Assembly: GCA_002377245.1 (NCBI GenBank)
Contig: DFPL01000181.1
Span: 1-6,975 of the forward strand
Length of the DNA: 6,975 bases
Direction: 5' to 3'
From: Enterobacteriaceae bacterium UBA3516
GTDB taxonomy: Bacteria > Pseudomonadota > Gammaproteobacteria > Enterobacterales > Enterobacteriaceae
Shown here: piece by piece, positions 5,539 to 6,975 of the stretch
Numbering within the stretch: the first letter of the stretch is position 1
How the letters are laid out: each line of letters starts with the position of its first letter
Notes under the pieces: model-generated
Database searches by the model: none
Told to the model about the DNA's origin: nothing
What the model saw: the letters and a program-made list of their open reading frames with translations, nothing else
Program-made: the position numbers and the translations under genes

Positions 5539-6324
5539 ATGACGGTTAACGGTGTGGATGCTGCCATGCGCGAACGCGTGCGGCAGCATTTAAAAAAGGT
5601 TGAGCAGGACTATGGTGTTCGGGTGCTCTATGCCTGCGAGTCCGGGAGTCGTGGGTGGGGATTTGCCTCACCGGATAGCGACTACGATGTGCGATTTTTG
5701 TACGTGCATCCGCCGGAATGGTACTTACAAGTGGAGACACCACGGGACGTCATCGAACTGCCTATCGATGATGAGCTGGACGTAAGCGGTTGGGAGTGGC
5801 GCAAAGCATTAGGCTTACTGAAAAGCGCCAACCCCACCCTGATTGAGTGGCTGGATTCGCCTGTCGTTTACCAACAGGATGAGGCGGTGATATCGGCGCT
5901 CAGCGCGCTGGTGCCAAAATGGTTTTCTCCCGTGCGGGCGCGCTGGCACTACTATTCGATGGCGCGCAGAAACTTCCACAGCTATTTGCAGGGCGATGAG
6001 GTGCGGCTAAAGAAGTATTTCTATGTGCTGCGTCCGTTACTGGCCGTGCGTTGGGTGGAAGTAGGAAAAGGCGTTACTCCGATGCGCTTTGCCGAACTGC
6101 TGGCCGGCAGTGAACTGGATGCGGAGCTGCGCCTGGAGGTAGACGAGCTGTTGGCGCGTAAGCAGCGTGCCGGGGAAGCGCAGTACGGTGCGCGTTTGCC
6201 CCGATTACATGCGTTTATCGCAGCGGAGATCGAAAGGGGCACTGTTCCACCCGTGTTACCGGAGAGTCAGGATGGCGATATCCGCGCGCTTGACCGATTG
6301 TTGTATCAAACGGTGATGGCATAA
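5539..6324 (+). CDS. RlaP/YcgL-type nucleotidyltransferase (COG3541-like), RNA-repair associated
   Basis: The 261-residue protein has the polymerase-beta-type nucleotidyltransferase signature GSRGWGF (36-42) followed by PDSDYDVRF (45-53). Asp48 and Asp50 are the likely metal-binding pair and Asp81 (DELDVSGW) is a candidate third carboxylate. The helical C-terminal half contains LKKYFYVLRPLLAVRW (157-172), typical of this family. Comparative genomics has linked these enzymes to RtcB/RNA-repair operons under the name RlaP. A plausible job is adding nucleotides to, or otherwise modifying, RNA ends before or after ligation, but the substrate is not shown by the sequence. The gene begins 4 nt after rtcB with AAAGGAT directly upstream, overlapping the rtcB stop, so it is coupled to the ligase. 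It is the last gene before a strong terminator. Catalytic residues look intact; substrate and nucleotide choice remain open. Confidence 0.8.
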   Translation: MTVNGVDAAMRERVRQHLKKVEQDYGVRVLYACESGSRGWGFASPDSDYDVRFLYVHPPEWYLQVETPRDVIELPIDDELDVSGWEWRKALGLLKSANPTLIEWLDSPVVYQQDEAVISALSALVPKWFSPVRARWHYYSMARRNFHSYLQGDEVRLKKYFYVLRPLLAVRWVEVGKGVTPMRFAELLAGSELDAELRLEVDELLARKQRAGEAQYGARLPRLHAFIAAEIERGTVPPVLPESQDGDIRALDRLLYQTVMA

Positions 6325-6327
6325 AAC

Positions 6328-6364
6328 GAGGCCGGAGAGTGCTAGACCCTCCGGCCTCTCTTTT
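6328..6364. terminator. Bidirectional rho-independent terminator between the RNA-repair operon and lysC
   Basis: A perfect 10-bp GC-rich stem (6328-6337 with 6349-6358) has an 11-nt loop. On the plus strand it is followed by TCTTTT (6359-6364), and on the minus strand by GTTTTAT. It can therefore stop both the slipin-rtcB-RlaP transcript and lysC. The plus-strand T-run overlaps the lysC stop codon, an unusually tight packing. It lies inside the duplicated boundary and so probably arrived with the cassette. Confidence 0.9.
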
Positions 6365-6383
6365 ATTCGAACAAATTATGGTG
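6362..6383 (-). repeat. lysC 3'-end copy in place (right cassette boundary)
   Basis: These bases form the last codons and stop of lysC and match 1096-1117 at 21 of 22 positions. The pair are direct repeats about 5.27 kb apart and flank the whole rtcR-to-RlaP cassette. The mismatch is at a synonymous third codon position, so both copies encode the same C-terminus. This suggests two diverged lysC alleles rather than a recent exact target duplication. Confidence 0.85.
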
Positions 6384-6975
6384 CAGCTTCTGTACCACCT
6401 GCTCGGCTTCGGTGCCTGGCACCAGGAAGCACAGGTTGTGGCTGGATGCGCCGTAGCAAATCATGCGGATATTGAACGGGTCCAGCACGCCAAACACCTC
6501 TTTGCCCACGCCGCAGGCTTTCGACAGGTCGTTACCTATGATTGCCACCAGGGCGAGGTTCTCTTCCACTTCCACGCGGCAAAGTGAAGAGAGCTCAGTC
6601 AGCAGCGCCTGTGTCAGCAGGGTGTCACCCGTCGAGGTGGAACCGGTGGTATCCAGCGTCAGCGCCACGCTCACTTCAGAGGTGGTAATGAGATCAACCG
6701 AAATGCTGTGGCGTGCCAGAATGCCGAACACTTCCGCGAGGAAGCCGCGGGAGTGCAGCATGTTCAGGCTGTGCAGCGTCAGCAGGGTCTGCTTACGGCG
6801 CAGGGCCAGCGCACGGAACAGCGGAGGATTGCGGGTTTTATTGCATACCAGCGTACCACCGGCTTTCGGATCTTTACTGGAACCCACAAACACTGGAATG
6901 TCGCTGCGCACCGCAGGCAACAGGGTGGCCGGATGCAGGACTTTCGCCCCAAACGTCGCCATTTCAGCGGCTTCT
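6363..6975 (-). CDS. lysC: Lysine-sensitive aspartokinase III, C-terminal part (cut by window edge)
   Basis: Aspartokinase III phosphorylates aspartate, the first step toward lysine, threonine and methionine, in the cytoplasm. About 203 residues are visible, roughly the second half of a protein that is 449 residues in E. coli; the reading frame is open through 6975, with EAAEMATFGAKVLHP as the leading residues. The visible part covers the end of the kinase domain (FVGSSKDPKAGG) and both ACT domains. ACT1 includes SLNMLHSRGFLAEVFGI and SVDLITTSE, which hold the lysine-contact residues of the E. coli enzyme. ACT2 includes GNDLSKACGVGKEVFGVL and ends HHNLFE. The gene is intact at its 3' end, although the cassette abuts its stop codon. 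The start, promoter and any lysine riboswitch lie outside the window. Confidence 0.97.
   Translation of the reverse strand, partial: EAAEMATFGAKVLHPATLLPAVRSDIPVFVGSSKDPKAGGTLVCNKTRNPPLFRALALRRKQTLLTLHSLNMLHSRGFLAEVFGILARHSISVDLITTSEVSVALTLDTTGSTSTGDTLLTQALLTELSSLCRVEVEENLALVAIIGNDLSKACGVGKEVFGVLDPFNIRMICYGASSHNLCFLVPGTEAEQVVQKLHHNLFE

Noticed and set aside
5094..5567. 157-codon minus-strand open frame
   Set aside because: It is antisense to strongly conserved rtcB codons and has no recognisable protein features.
1096..6383. Insertion sequence or phage as the carrier of the cassette
   Set aside because: There are no transposase, integrase or terminal inverted repeats in the window. Only the duplicated lysC tail supports insertion.

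Overview
The window comes from a chromosome of the Enterobacterales, in the Enterobacter/Citrobacter/Klebsiella/Salmonella neighbourhood. The visible part of LysC is nearly the E. coli aspartokinase III sequence, a PanS-type transporter lies nearby, and RtcB and RtcR are full-length relatives of the E. coli proteins. The sequence alone does not fix genus or species.

Layout. Positions 1-1095 hold panS on the minus strand with a stem-loop on either side. Positions about 1096-6362 hold an RNA-repair cassette. It consists of rtcR (minus), a 460-bp divergent control and leader region, and a tight plus-strand operon of a slipin/SPFH protein, the RNA ligase rtcB and an RlaP/YcgL-type nucleotidyltransferase. 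A strong bidirectional terminator closes the cassette. Positions 6363-6975 are the 3' part of lysC (minus), cut by the window edge.

How the parts fit together. RtcR is a sigma54 activator with an N-terminal CARF-type sensor; in E. coli and Salmonella it responds to RNA damage products. Upstream of the slipin operon is a near-consensus -24/-12 promoter (2842-2857) with an exact IHF consensus match 27 bp before it. The first 300 nt of the predicted transcript do not code for protein. They contain a 15-bp long-range helix with one bulged C, which encloses a D-arm-like hairpin directly followed by a tRNA T-arm-like hairpin and CCA, with no anticodon arm. This resembles the Y-RNA/tRNA-mimic RNAs of the Salmonella rsr-yrlBA-rtcBA operon, but no rsr (Ro60) gene and no rtcA are present here. 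The likely logic is that RNA damage activates RtcR, which with sigma54 drives expression of a structured RNA, a scaffold-like SPFH protein, a ligase and an end-modifying nucleotidyltransferase.

The cassette appears to be an insertion at the 3' end of lysC. The last codons of lysC plus its stop occur twice, once in lysC itself (6362-6383) and once as an orphan between rtcR and panS (1096-1117). The differences are synonymous, and a T-tailed terminator that probably belonged to lysC is now stranded after rtcR. No CRISPR array, insertion sequence, rRNA or intact tRNA gene was seen.
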